Of a stretch of 64,000 nt of DNA, positions 48,226 to 60,445 are shown one piece after another. A model generated the notes under the pieces. That model was not told the origin of the DNA, did not search any database, and worked only from the letters and a program-made list of their open reading frames with translations. The stretch comes from Callorhinus ursinus (lineage: Eukaryota > Chordata > Mammalia > Carnivora > Otariidae), in NCBI RefSeq assembly GCF_003265705.1, contig NW_020312775.1, positions 1,906,270 to 1,970,269 on the forward strand. The letters are read 5' to 3'. Position 1 is the stretch's first letter. Every line of letters starts with the position of its first letter. A program made the position numbers and the translations under genes.

Positions 48226-48432
48226 TTTTTTTTTTGTCTTTTTAAAAATATTTATTTGTTTGATAGAGAGAGCAAGAGAGAGAGAGAGAGAGAGAGCTCA
48301 TGTGGGGGAGGAGGGGTGGAAGGAGAGGGAGAAACAGGCTCCCTGCTGAGCAGAGAGCCTGGCGCGGGGCTCCATCCTCGAACCCTGGGATCATGAGCCA
48401 AAGTCAGATGCTTAACTGACTGAGTACCCCAG
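48226..48432 (-). mobile_element. SINEC
   Basis: The (GA)n tract lies near 48264-48296. The head end is slightly altered (ACTGAGTACCCCAG at 48419-48432). Direct repeats ATGTACCAAA at 48216-48225 and 48433-48442 are identical. Confidence 0.94.
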
Positions 48433-48527
48433 ATGTACCAAACGTTGTTGATGCTGTTTCATAAACCCTAGACCCATCTCTGAGGTCAACTACAGTTGCA
48501 GTGGACCATTCTTAGAAATACTAATAG

Positions 48528-48656
48528 TGGTATTAAAGAGGGCACGTTCTGCGTGGAGCACTGGGTGTTACGCACAAACAATGAATCATGGAACACTACA
48601 TCAAAAACTAATGATGTAATGTATGGTGATTAACATAACAATAAAAAATAAAAAAA
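48528..48656 (+). mobile_element. Very short young L1 insertion (copy M)
   Basis: Only the last ~129 bases of L1 are present, from GAGCACTGGGTGTTAC (48557) to the A-rich tail. Identical 14-bp repeats AGAAATACTAATAG flank it at 48514-48527 and 48657-48670, giving exact borders. Confidence 0.96.
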
Positions 48657-49220
48657 AGAAATACTAATAGTTTTCCATATTAAGCACCTGTATTTCTCCA
48701 CTATTCTTTGGAGTATCTAGCCCTATGACAATTAATGTAATTACTTATTTATTTGGGTTTAAATATTAATCTTGTAATTTGCTTATGCATTTATTTATTC
48801 AATGTTTCCTGTAATATTTTCCTTCCACTTCGCCTTCTTTTGAATCAATTAAATATTTTGTATTATTCCATTTCACCCTGTAATTGCCTGCTATTTATAT
48901 AGCCTTTTACTGTTATTTTAGTATGTATAATAAGATTACACATTCACCATATAGACTCTAATATAATTTAGTATTTGGCTACTTCTCAACAATCATAGGA
49001 CCTTATAATACTTTTAATATTTATAATATTCCAGTTGCTTCACCTACATTTGCATTATTGTCATTTATTTTGATTCCGTGTAGATTTTAAACTCCACAAA
49101 GTACTATTATTGTTTCATATATCCAATATGATTTATAATTATCCACACATTTAACCTTTCAATTGCTTTTTATTCTTTTTTTGAATTTCTGCATACCCAT
49201 TTGAAACTCTCTTTGGGATT

Positions 49221-49256
49221 TTGTGTGTGTGTGTGTATGTGTGTGTGTGTGTGAGT
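49221..49256. repeat. (TG)n microsatellite
   Basis: TG units with one TATG interruption, ahead of an old L1. Confidence 0.9.
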
Positions 49257-49269
49257 ATATTGGTTACAA

Positions 49270-50460
49270 AACCTGTTTTATTTGTCTTTAAATGTCCTAA
49301 TTTTGTTTCCAGTTTTGAAGGCTATTTTTTTCTGAATATAGAATTCTAGGTTGGCTCATAGCATCTTAAAATGAGAATTTTCATTTAGTACTGTAAAGAT
49401 ATCATTCCATTATCTTCTGGCTTCCATCATTCTATGGAGAAAGTTGGCTGTCAGACTTACTGTTCATTTGAAAACAATAGTTCTGTTTTTCTTCTGTAGA
49501 TGCTTTTAAGATTTTCTTTTCCTTTAATTTTAAATTGTTTTACTCCAGTATGCCTAGATGTGCATTCCTTTGTATTTTTTCTGCTTAATTTGAAGCACTT
49601 CACAACCCATTGGTTTGATGTCTTCAACCAATTCTTTAGAAAATTCCGGATTATTACTTCTTTAAATATTGCTTCTGCCCAATTCTTTTTCTTCTCCCTA
49701 TCTGAGATGACAATTAGAAATATGTTAGGTCTTTTCATCATATTCTACGTTTCTTAAAAACTTCTGTATTTTTCATTCTTTATTCTTAACCATAATTCAG
49801 CCTGGATATTTCTTACTAATTTATCTCCTGGTACACTAATCTTCTATTCAGCTGCTTCCATTAAATCCATTTTTGATTGAATGCTAGATATTATGCATGA
49901 AAAACTATAGAGATTCTTTATAATGTGATATTCTTCAAGAGAGGATAAACTTTATCTTTTGACAAGTAGCCAGAGTAGGAGCTGATTACTTAATCTGATC
50001 ATGAGCTGAGCTGAATCAAGGCTGGATTTCAAATATTATAAACTTTGGTCTAGTTCTGGTGTTCTTTCATTCCTAGGGTCTTTCTCTCAAGGGGTCCCAA
50101 TTGAGCACTGGGTGAGTTTCTTGGAGTCCTCCTCTTTTGAAGGTATTGAACTCCAAATTGTCTACCCAGATCTGTTAAACAGATGATAAATTTACTGAGT
50201 GCCTTGGCTGATTTCTGATCAGCTTAGTTTCTAGCTCTGTGCAACTTAGGAATCAGTAAATAATCCAAGGCATACAGAATACTGGTCCCACCTCAGTGAG
50301 TTTCCCTTCTGTCTGGGATCTTGGCCCCCTTATATCCTACATTGGAATTCCTTTAAAGCCATCAGACATTTTTTGTATTTTATCTAGATTTCCTATTTTT
50401 TTAATGGGGAAGTTAGTTCATTACATGCAACTCTGTCTTGGTTAGGAGACGTCACAATTT
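49270..50460 (-). repeat. Ancient L1, ORF1/5' region
   Basis: Reversed L1M-like pattern: TGAATATAGAATTCTAGGTT near 49334, TCATTCCATTATCTTCTGGC near 49402, TGCTTTTAAGATTTTC near 49501, GTATGCCTAGATGTGCATTC near 49547. The minus frame 49741-49457 is a decayed remnant of this. Confidence 0.55.
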
Positions 50461-50577
50461 ATTCTTAAGTAACCACATTCTAAATGCTTAAAATATACAA
50501 GATTCCAAAATTTTGTGATAATATCTGTAGAATAAATGTGCAGCGAGTAGTTGGTAATGATCTGGCTTGTTATGAGG

Positions 50578-50622
50578 TATTATTTATTTATTTATTTATT
50601 ATTTATTTATTTTAAGTTTTTT
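50578..50622. repeat. (TTTA)n microsatellite
   Basis: Repeated TTTA units with one break. Confidence 0.9.
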
Positions 50623-50639
50623 ATTTATGGTAGAGTTTT

Positions 50640-51365
50640 ACCAAATACATGTTAGGCAAACAACAGGTATGTCTTCCTGTGGCATCCAGATTAGTGCAAC
50701 CTAAGAGTTGCAATTAATTAAAATTCACATAACTTACAAAACCCCATAACTCTCTAAAATTATCTCATTTGATTTACAATGGAAAATCCCTGGTTTAACA
50801 GTAATGTGAATAAGGTTCCTATATATTGACATTGAAGCATATGCAATAATCACTTTTGCTGAATACTGAGCATTCCATGGATTTTCTATCATCACCTTAT
50901 TTTATAAAGATTTTAAATTTTAACCTGTTGATATATTTGTGTAAATAAACTTACTCAATTAGAGATGCTTCCCTCTCAGCTCATCCAGACAGAGTTGGTA
51001 TCAAGATCCTTTTAGAGTAATTGCCTACTAGCTATCACTATCCTTTTCTCTTAGGTCTCCCTAAGAGAGGTGCTCCCATTTATCTTTATTTACACTCTCC
51101 AGATTATTCACACTTGGGATTTGCTACTATTCAAATGCACAGTGTATAAAAATTCATTACTTAGGTTTTCAATGTTTTTTTTCCTGTGTACTTGTTATGA
51201 ATAATTTTCTTTGATCTTTTAGTATCTACAAAATTCCAGGTTTCTGATGGTGTTAGAATTATACTTTTGTTAACTGTGGGTGGGATGGAGGGGTCATGCA
51301 CCAGAGGACTGAATCTTGAAGGCTGCATGCACTCCCAAGGTGGGGCAGATACTATAGGATTAGCT
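50640..51365. other. Unique sequence without recognised features
   Basis: No supported gene or clearly named repeat. Confidence 0.4.
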
Positions 51366-51367
51366 CA

Positions 51368-51575
51368 GAGAAGAACACTAACATTTATTGATTGCCTACA
51401 ACATACTAGATGCTTTGCAAATAGTTAAAACTGTCATATGATCTTGATAAGTTGGAATCACCTCCTAATTTTACAGAAAGCAAGTCTCAGAGAGGTGAGG
51501 TAACTTGTCTAAGACCATGTAGTTATTCAAAGGTGGAGCTACTATTTAAACTTTTAGGTAACCTTGACTCCAAAA
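51368..51575 (-). repeat. MIR
   Basis: Antisense MIR: CACTAACATTTATTGATTGC near 51377, TAATTTTACAGAAAGCAAGT near 51466, GAGAGGTGAGGTAACTTGTC near 51490. Confidence 0.82.
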
Positions 51576-54565
51576 CTTGAGTTCTTTTCAAGGAAGCAAG
51601 TGATGGGAAGAACTTTAGACATGGAAGCAGGAGAATACACTGACAGATGTATCCATAACTTCTGCTTTTCAGAGGAACTGAACTATCTGAGGAACTGAGG
51701 GTTATGGTGCTAATCAAAAGATGAGAATTATTTTCAGGGTTTTTAAGATTATATCTGTAGAAGGGGCATCAGCTGAAGATAGCACAGGCACCAGGAACTG
51801 AAGGGAAACCAGGGAAACCTGAGATTATAATGTCAGAATTATCAAGTCTAAATGCCAAATTTAGATACCAAAGGCAGGTTAAGGCAAGGTTCAAAGCTTA
51901 ACAGAAACAGGGCAGAGTTTCAGAATGAGTATGGGGAGAATGATTTCAAAAATTATTTCCATCAATTAAATAAGTATTTGTGACTTATCATTAAGGAACA
52001 TTTTTTTAGGTGGATACTATAGGTTCAAAGGGCCAGAATTAGATCACACAACAGCTAAAAGAGGCAAGAGTGCCTGGTCTATTCAGCAAGGTAAATGTCC
52101 AGAAAAATGAACAGGTGAATGTCCTGGAAAGTGGTGATTAGGGTTGTGTGGCACTAGCACTTGCTGAGTTGCAGAGCACTAATTAAAAGCTGCCAAGTAT
52201 TCTATCCCCCAGGCCAAACTCTTTGAATGAGAGATAGGAAAGCAGCTCAGTCAAAGCTTTGAACTGGCTAGAAATCCAAGACAAAGAGTGACAAGTCTAG
52301 TTCTCAATACAGCAGTTGCTGCCACTAGTCAATGAACAGTTTTTCAGCTCACCCAATGTAAAAGGGATTATTAATCTCCCTATTATCTTTTTAGCCACAC
52401 CCACAGATCAGTGTTGCCATCAGTCTCCTTACACACCAAGCTCTGGCAACTCCTAAAAGGGAATTTTCCAAGTGCTTTGGCTCAGTGCTCTAACGGTCAC
52501 AGCTCACAAGTCATGCCCTGATTTTTTCTGCACCTGGAAACTATGGGTGGGGGCTGATTTTCTGCTAGACCTCAAAGATTAACACACACCTGCACATTCT
52601 TTTGTACCCATTGGCAAGAAAAAATATTTCACAAAACAGCTTGAAAAGAGTGTTGTTGACAAGAATTTTGTGCAACAATTCCTACATGGGTCTTGATTTT
52701 CTCAAGACTGAAATTGGGTGATATTTTACAGGATGTTAGAATTTGTATCTCTTTTTTCATAGTGTGTGTTTTCTTGCATTTAATTTAGTAGATTTTACTG
52801 GGAAGAGAAGATTAAGAATCACTTTCTTTTGGTATGAATGGATCCAAAAAAGTATATCTCCTCTTTTTAGCTATCCAGCTAACTAATTTTGGGAATTTCA
52901 GTATGACTTCTACATTATAATGCTGTTTCCAGGAAGTGACTGAGAAAGTACCACCACCTTAATTAGTGTCTCCTGCTAATTTGCTCAAACCAACATTCAC
53001 CAACTGCTATGTCTTCAAGAGAGAGAGAAATCTGCTATAGCTAAAAGGTAATTTAAAGGTCAGAAAAATGCCAGTTTTTATAGTGAAGTGAGTGGGAGAA
53101 GAAACCTAGGCTTTGGAAGAGTGCATTCACAATTTTCATTCAAACTCACACTGTGGTCGGTCTTGGCATGCAGTAGGTATCCAACAAATGTTCCATCATA
53201 TTGCTGCAGCAAATTATGGGTGCCAGTCAAGGAGCTAGGACTGGAAAAGTTTAGTTTTATGCAAAGTTTTAGGAAATAGACTGTAGTAAGGGATCAGAAA
53301 ATGACTGAATCAGAATCAAAGCAGTAAACCAGGCTCATGATATGTAAAAAAACAATGGTCAGGAAAAAAGTTTGCTCAGATACCAGGTGAATAGAAAAGA
53401 ACTAGGCTACAAATTAATGGAGAAACAATGCAGGATGTCAAAGTTCATTTTGTTTCTAAAGCAATGGGTAATACAAGAAGTCTAGAGGCATGTGGCCCGA
53501 ATATAGTCTCTGGAGATTATGGGGGTAAATAAGCTGAAACTGAAAAAATGAAATAAGGCAGAGGGACCAGGCTACATATACCGGGTCAGTAGTTGTAAAC
53601 TGATGGCATTGTTCTAGCTATGGACCAGTTTTGCTTGATCTTCACAGTATTTTGAAAGGCAGTGTGAGTAGGCAAGTGTTATACTTGGTTGTAGTACAAG
53701 ATTCTTAGCACTTATTGTCCTATATCAGACCAGTTTCATTTGTTATGCTTGCTTGGCTTATGTTAGACATTTCAGTTTGGTACTTCTGGTGGAGGCCATC
53801 TGCTTGGCAATTTACTTCCATATCCTTTCAGTTCCTATGACTATTTATAAATAGTTGTAAGAATCAGGAATGGTACAAAAATCAGGAATGGCTTTGCCAT
53901 AGTCTGGGACCACTAAGTCTGTTTCTAATCAGAAGGGAGTAAGGAGGTCTGGTCTAGTTCTTCTATATTTCAGCAACACATTGACTGTGCTTCTCTTCTA
54001 GTGCCTAATTTTTTCCCAGCTGGGCCCTTTACTTATGTCTTGTAAGTAAGCTCAATGCTTGTACTTCAGTTTCAGTACCTGGATCTTTGATTTGTTCAAT
54101 GGTATTGAAATCCTGTGTTGACATCTTGCCTAGTATCTTATTTCTGTTCATTGATATGTGTCAGTGGCCCTTACTTACAGAGTGAGTTTATTTGTAACTC
54201 TTTATGTAGGATTTCTAGCCATTTTAAAGCCTTCATTCAGCCACCTACCAGTCTTCCATTCAAATGATCTAACCCAATACAGCGTGAAATACAGCATGGC
54301 AGCTTTTAATTAGTGTTATTCCCAAAGTTATTACTGTACAATAGCAATATTTGTTGAAAGACTAAATTATCAAATAGGCAAGCTGAAAAGGATGAAGGAA
54401 AAGTAGAAAAAGAAAATTAAGGATGGGGAGAATGATGTGTCATATGTATGTTACAATAAAACATCTTCTTGTCACACACAAACAAAAACAGTTTGACAAA
54501 TGGAAATTGAAATAACTGAAAAATAAAACTTGGTATGGTAGTCTTTGGTGTTTTTTTTGTTTTTT
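51576..54565. other. Longest repeat-poor stretch of the window
   Basis: About 3 kb without young L1, SINE or LTR. No open frame over 65 codons looks coding, and no RNA gene is recognised. Low repeat density is the only notable property. A distal regulatory role cannot be judged from one sequence. Confidence 0.4.
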
Positions 54566-54569
54566 TGTT

Positions 54570-54995
54570 TTTTTTGCAAATAATTATTGCTCCCCTCCTT
54601 TTCTGGGCCCATTGTAGGATTGTGCTTCCTGGCTCCCTCATGGTTTGGTGGAACTATGTGATTAGTTTTGGCCAGTGGGCTGTGAACAAAAGTGACATAC
54701 CTTATTTTGGAGCCAGAGAGCCAGAACATTTAATTATCTGAGGGAGATGCTTCTTCTCCTTCTGCCTCTGTGAGGAGATGTTCAAGATTGGTGGTTGTTC
54801 TGCCAGCCTGAATTTCTGAGAGATCTGTGTAACTACAATGAGAAGAGCACCCTTTCTCCACCACCTCCACCTCCAGCAACCCATGGTAGAAATGTAACAT
54901 GAACAGGAAATAACACATTTGTTGTTTTAAGCCACTGACATCTGTGGTTTTGATTACTATCATACTAGTATAACCTAATCTATCTTGACTGATAG
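54570..54995 (+). mobile_element. MLT1-type LTR (ERVL-MaLR)
   Basis: The characteristic blocks run in order: CATTGTAGGATTGTGCTTCC near 54610, GGCCAGTGGGCTGTGAAC near 54671, TTTGTTGTTTTAAGCCACTG near 54920, and CTAATCTATCTTGACTGATA near 54975. It is a solo LTR, ancient and non-coding. Confidence 0.75.
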
Positions 54996-55785
54996 CTTGG
55001 ATTCCAGCCTGGATATCAGGCTCTTTCTCTATAAGTTCCTCAAAGAATAAGTCATATATCTATTGGTGATTGATAGCAGTGTGATTTTAAAAGGAAAACT
55101 TATTTTTAATAAAATTTGGGATTGCTGATTCACAAGGATGATCTTTACTAGCTTATTCTCAAATACTTGTGCTTAGAAAACTTTAAGCCATATACTGGAT
55201 AAGATGATAAAGCTCAGCTTGAAATCTCTGTGAGAACAAGGGTATCAATAAAAAGGCTGTTTACTGACCAAGCCTATACATCCCAGTGGGAAACTAACAT
55301 TTTGAATTATTTTACCAAAATGGGTTTTAGGATTCAGTTTTCGGTAAAAATGAAAAATGGCAGGGGACAGTAGAAAAATTTATGATAATGTATTACTTGA
55401 CTGCAAATAAGAAATATTTGAGATTAGACAAGAAGTATAGCCCAAGAAGACAGGTAGAAACCTTTTATGTCATCCTACTCTCGACCTTTGCCCAAATTCT
55501 AAATAATATCTTCCTTTTACTTCATACTTGTTATTTTTTTCATTTAAAGTCAACTAGCAATATTATATAATCCATATGCTGTTAAATACTGATGCTTTCA
55601 GCATTAAGTAATGTCATGTTGGAATAATTTCAAACCTACTGAAAATTGAATTATTTTATGGCTGTGATTTATTGATTGAAAATTTGTGTACAGAATTCTA
55701 GTCAGCCTCTGATTATGTTATTTCATCTCGCTAACATTTCTAGAAAATGATCAGGAAGTCTAATTAAAAATACTTTTTATTTTCT
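54996..55785. other. Unique AT-rich sequence
   Basis: Nothing recognisable. The small open frame at 55382-55570 has no support. Confidence 0.4.
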
Positions 55786-55849
55786 TTCTGTGAGCCAGTC
55801 CCTGAGGAAAATTTCAGACCTCCTCTTTTTTAAATAACATTTTGCTCTA

Positions 55850-56282
55850 ATTTAAAAATAATAAATAATAATTATAAAAAGTACAAACAAGAAAAAAGTA
55901 AATAAAAATCACTCAATTTCATCATCAAGAGGCACTACTGCCAACATTTTAGCATACTTTTATAAAAGTGGGATCATATTTTTTATTAACTTGCTTTTTC
56001 ATTTAATATATCATGGGAATTTTTCATCTCTCATTTCTTTACATAAACTTTTACAATGTAATTTGTGGCTTTATTTTATCATATGGATTGACAATAATTT
56101 AACTAATCCCCCTATAATTATGCAAATAGGTTGTTTCTAATTTTTTTGTATTATCAAATACTGTAATTAAGTTTTGTGGTTAATATTTTCCCATTTTTTT
56201 CACTTCCATAGTTTTTCTTAATTACACATTTCTAGGAGCGAAATTGCTAGGGCAGAGTATATACATTGTTAGGGCTGTTTTC
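55850..56282 (-). repeat. Ancient LINE 3' fragment
   Basis: A reversed L1M-like pattern ending in TTTCTAGGAGCGAAATTGCTAG (56230-56251), the usual reversed ORF2 'not-in-contact' loop region. The young L1 copy N starts immediately after it. Confidence 0.5.
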
Positions 56283-56568
56283 CCCCTTTTTTTAAATTTT
56301 TTTAATAACATATAATGTATTATTTGTTTCAGAGGTACAGGTCGGTGATTCATCAGTCTTACACAATTTACAGTACTCACCATAGTACCTACCCTCCCCA
56401 ATGTCCATCACCCAGCCACCCCATCCCTCCCACCCCCTCCACTCCAACAACCCTCAGTTTGTTTCCTGAGATTAAGAGTCTTTTATGGTTTGTCTCCATC
56501 TCTGGTTTCATCTTATTTCATTTTTCCCTCCCTTCCCCTATGATCCTCTGTCTTGTTTCTCAAATTCC

Positions 56569-59500
56569 TCATATCAGTGAGATCATATGATACTTGTCTT
56601 TCTCTGATTGACTTATTTCGCTCAGCATAATACCCTCCAGTTCCATTCACGTTGTTGCAAATGGCAAGATTTAATTTTTTGATGGCTTTGTAATATTCCA
56701 TTGTATATACATACCACATCTTCTTTATACATTCATCTGTTGATGGACATCTAGGCTCTTTCCATAGTTTGGCTATTGTGGACATTGCTGCTATGAACAC
56801 TGGAGTGCAGGTGTCCCTTTGAATCACTACATTTGTATGCTTGGGGTAAATACCCAGTAGTGCAATTTCTGGGTTGTAGGGTAGCTCTATTTTCAACTTT
56901 TTGAGGAACCTCCATACTTTTTTCCAGAGTGGTTGCACCAGCTTGCATTCCCACCAAAAGTGTAGAAGGGTTCCCCTTTCTCCACATCCTTGCCAATATC
57001 TGTCGTTTCTTGACTTGTTAATTTTAGCCATTCTGACTGGTGTGAGGTGGTATCTCATTGAGGTTTTGATTTAGATTTCCCTGATGCCAAGTGATGTTGA
57101 GCACTTTTTCATGTGTCTGGTGGACATTTGGATGTCGTCTTTGCAGAAATGTCTGTTCATGTCTTCTGCCCATTTCTGGATTGGATTATTTGTTCTTTGG
57201 GTGTTGAGTTTGATCAGTTCTTTATAGATTTTGGATACTAGCCCTTTATCTGATATGTCATTTGCAAATATCCTCTCCCATTCCGTCGGTTGTCCTTTGG
57301 TTTTGTTGACTGTTTCTTTTGCTGTGCAAAAGCTTTTTATCTTGATGTAGTCCCAATAGTTTATTTTTGTCCTTGCTTTCCTTGCCTTTGGCAATGTTTC
57401 TAGGAAGAAGTTGCTGCGGCTGAGGTCGAAGAGGTTGCTGCTTGTGTTCTCCTCAATGATTTTGATGGATTCCTCTCTCACATTTAGGTCTTTCATCCAT
57501 TTTGAGTCTATTTTTGTATGTGGTGTAAGAAAATGGTCCAGTTTCATTCCTCTGCATGTGGCTGTCCAATTTTCCCAACACCATTTGTTGAAGACACCAT
57601 CATTTTTCCATTGGACATTCTTTCCTGCTTTGTGGAAGATTAGTTGACCATAGAGTTGAGGGTCCATTTCTGGTCTCTCTATTCTGTTCCATTGATCAAT
57701 GTGCCTGTTTTTGTGCCAGTACTATACTGCTATACTGTCTTGATGATGACAGCTTTGTAATAGAGCTTGAAGTCCGGAATTGTGATGCCACTGGCTTTGC
57801 TTTTCTTTTTCAACATTCCTCTAGTTATTCGGGTCTCTTCTGGTTCCATACAAATTTTAGGATTATTTGTTCCATTTCTTTGAAAACAGTTGATGGTATT
57901 TTGCTAGGGATTGCATTAAATGTGTAAATTGCTCTAGGTCACCTAGACATATTCACAATATCTGTTCTTCCAATCTATGAGCATGGAACGTTTTTCCATT
58001 TCTTTGTGTCTTCCTCAATTTCTTTCATGAGTATTCTATAGTTTTCTGAATTCAGATCCTTTGCCTCTTTAGTTAGATTTATTCCTGGGTATCTTATGGC
58101 TTTGGGTATAATTGTAAATGGATTGACTCCTTAATTTCTCTTTCTTCTGTCTTGTTGTTGGTGTATAGAAATGCAACTGATTTCTGTGCATTGATTTTAT
58201 ATCCTGCCACTTTACTGAATTCCTGTATGAGTTCTAGCAGTTTTGGGGTGGAGTCCTTTGGGCTTTCCACATAAAGCATATCATCTGCAAAAAGTGAGAG
58301 TTTCACTTTTTCTTTGCTGATTCAAATGCCTTTTATTTCTTTTTGTATTCTGATTGCTGTGGCTAGGACTTCTAGTACTATGTTGAATAGCAGTGGTGAT
58401 AGTGGACATCCCTGCCGTGGTCCTGACCTTAGGGGGAAAGCTATCAGTTTTTCCCCATTGAGAATGATATTTGCTGTGGGTTTGTCATAGATGGCTTTTA
58501 TGATATTGAGCTATGGACCCTCTATCCCTATACTCCGAAGAATTTTGACCAAGAAAGGATGCTGTACTTTGTCAAATGCTTTTTCTGCATCTATTGAGAG
58601 GATCATATGGTTCTTGTTCTTTCTTTTATTAATGTATTGTATCACATTGATTGATTTGCAGATGTTGAACCAACCTTGCAGCCCATGGATAAATCTCACT
58701 TGGTCGTGGTGAATAATCCTTTTAATGTACTGTTGGATCCTATTGGCTAGTATTTTGGTGAGAATTTTTGCATCTGTGCTCATCAAGGATATTGGTCTGT
58801 AATTCTCCTTTTTGATGGGGTCTTTGTCTGGTTTGGGATCAAGGTAATGGTGGCCTCATAAAACGAGTTTGGAAGTTTTCCTTCCATTTCTATTTTTTGG
58901 AACAGTTTCAGAAGAATAGGTATTAATTCTTCTTGAAATGTTTGGTAGAATTCCCCTGAGAAGCCATCTGGCCCTGGGCTTTTGTTTCTTGGGAGATTTT
59001 TGATGACTGCTTCAATTTCCTTAGTGGTTATAGGGCCGTTCAGTTTTTCTATTTCTTCCTGGTTCAGTTTTGGTGGTTGATACAGCTCTAGGAATGCATC
59101 CATTTCTTGCAGATTATCTAATTTGCTGCCATAGAGTTGCTCATTATATGTTCTGATAATTGTTTGTATTTCTTTGGTTTTGGTTGTGACCTTTCCTTTT
59201 TCATTCATGCTTTCATTTATTTGGGTCCTTTCTCTTTTCTTTTTGATAAGTCTGGCCAGGGGTTTATCAATCTTATTAATTCTTTCAAAGAACCAGCTCT
59301 TAGTTTTGTTGATTTGTTCTATTGTTCTTTTGGTTTCTACTTCATTGATTTCTGCTCTGAAATTTATTATTTCTCTTCTCCTGCTGGGTTTAGGCTTTAT
59401 TTGCTGTTCTTTCTCCAGCTCCTTTAGGTGTAGAGTTAGGCTGTGTATTTGAGACCTTTCTTGTTTCTTGAGAAAGGCTTGTATTGCTCTATACTTTCTT

Positions 59501-60381
59501 CTTAGGATGGCCTTTGCAGCATTTTAAAGATTTTGAACAGTTGTGTTTTCCTTTTCATTTGTTTCCATGAATTTTTTAAATTCTTCTTTAATTTCCTGAT
59601 TGACCCATTCATTCTTTAGTAGGATGCTCTTTACCCTCCATGTATTTGATTTCTTTCCAACTTTCCTCTTTTGATTGAGTTCTAGTTTCAAACATTGTGG
59701 TCTGAAAATATGCAGGGAATGATCCCAATCTTTTGGTACCAGTTGAGACCTGATTTGTGACTTAGGATGTGATCTATTCTGGAGAATGTTCCATGGGCAC
59801 TAGAGAAGAATGTGTTTCCTGTTGCGTTGGGATGGAATGTTCTGAATATATCTGTGAAGTCCATGTATGCCAGTGTGTCATTTAAAGTCTTTATTTCCTT
59901 GTTGATCTTTGGCTTACATAACTGTCCATTTCAGTGAGGGGGGGTTTTAAAGTCCCCCACTATTATTGTATTATTGTTGATGTGTTTCTTTGCTTTTGTT
60001 ATTAATTGGCTTCTATAATTTGCTGCTCCCATGTTAGGGGCATAGATATTTACAGTTGTTAGATCTTGTTGGATAGACCCTTTAAGTATGCTATAGTGTC
60101 CTTCCTCATCTCTTATTATAATCTTTGGTTTAAAATCGAATTTGTCTGATAGATGGATTGCCACCCCAGCTTTCTTTTGGTGTCCATTAGCATGGTAAAT
60201 GTTTTTCCACCCCCTCACTTTCAATCTGGAGGTGTCTTTGGATCTAAAATGAGTCTCTTGTAAACAGCATATCAATGGGTCTTGTTTTTTTTTATCCAAT
60301 GTGATACCTGTGTCTTTTAATTGGTGCATTTAGCCCATTTACATTCAGGGTAACTATTGAAAGACATGAATTTAATGCCAT
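56569..60381 (-). pseudogene. L1 ORF2 (endonuclease-reverse transcriptase), copy N, frameshifted
   Basis: This is the full ORF2 span of about 1,270 codons, the usual length. The start ATG at 60381-60379 gives MALNSCLSIVTLNVNGLNAP, the endonuclease N-terminus. 60329-59931 continues it with CCLQETHFRSKD and DLTTVNIYAPNMGA. 59208-58783 carries [16 protein letters not shown], 58786-58511 carries [20 protein letters not shown], and 58306-58094 carries the RT box FADD at 58280-58291, with one codon lost right after it relative to the other copies. 57667-57071 and 57058-56513 hold the C-terminus ([16 protein letters not shown] cysteine region). At least five frame breaks separate these parts. Confidence 0.9.
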
Positions 60382-60445
60382 TGTATTGCTTGTAAGGTGA
60401 CTGTTACTGTATATTTTCTCTGTGTCTTTCTGGTCTATGTTACTT

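Noticed and set aside
49457..49757. Opposed 94- and 85-codon frames
   Set aside because: They fall in an ancient reversed L1 and show no intact domain.
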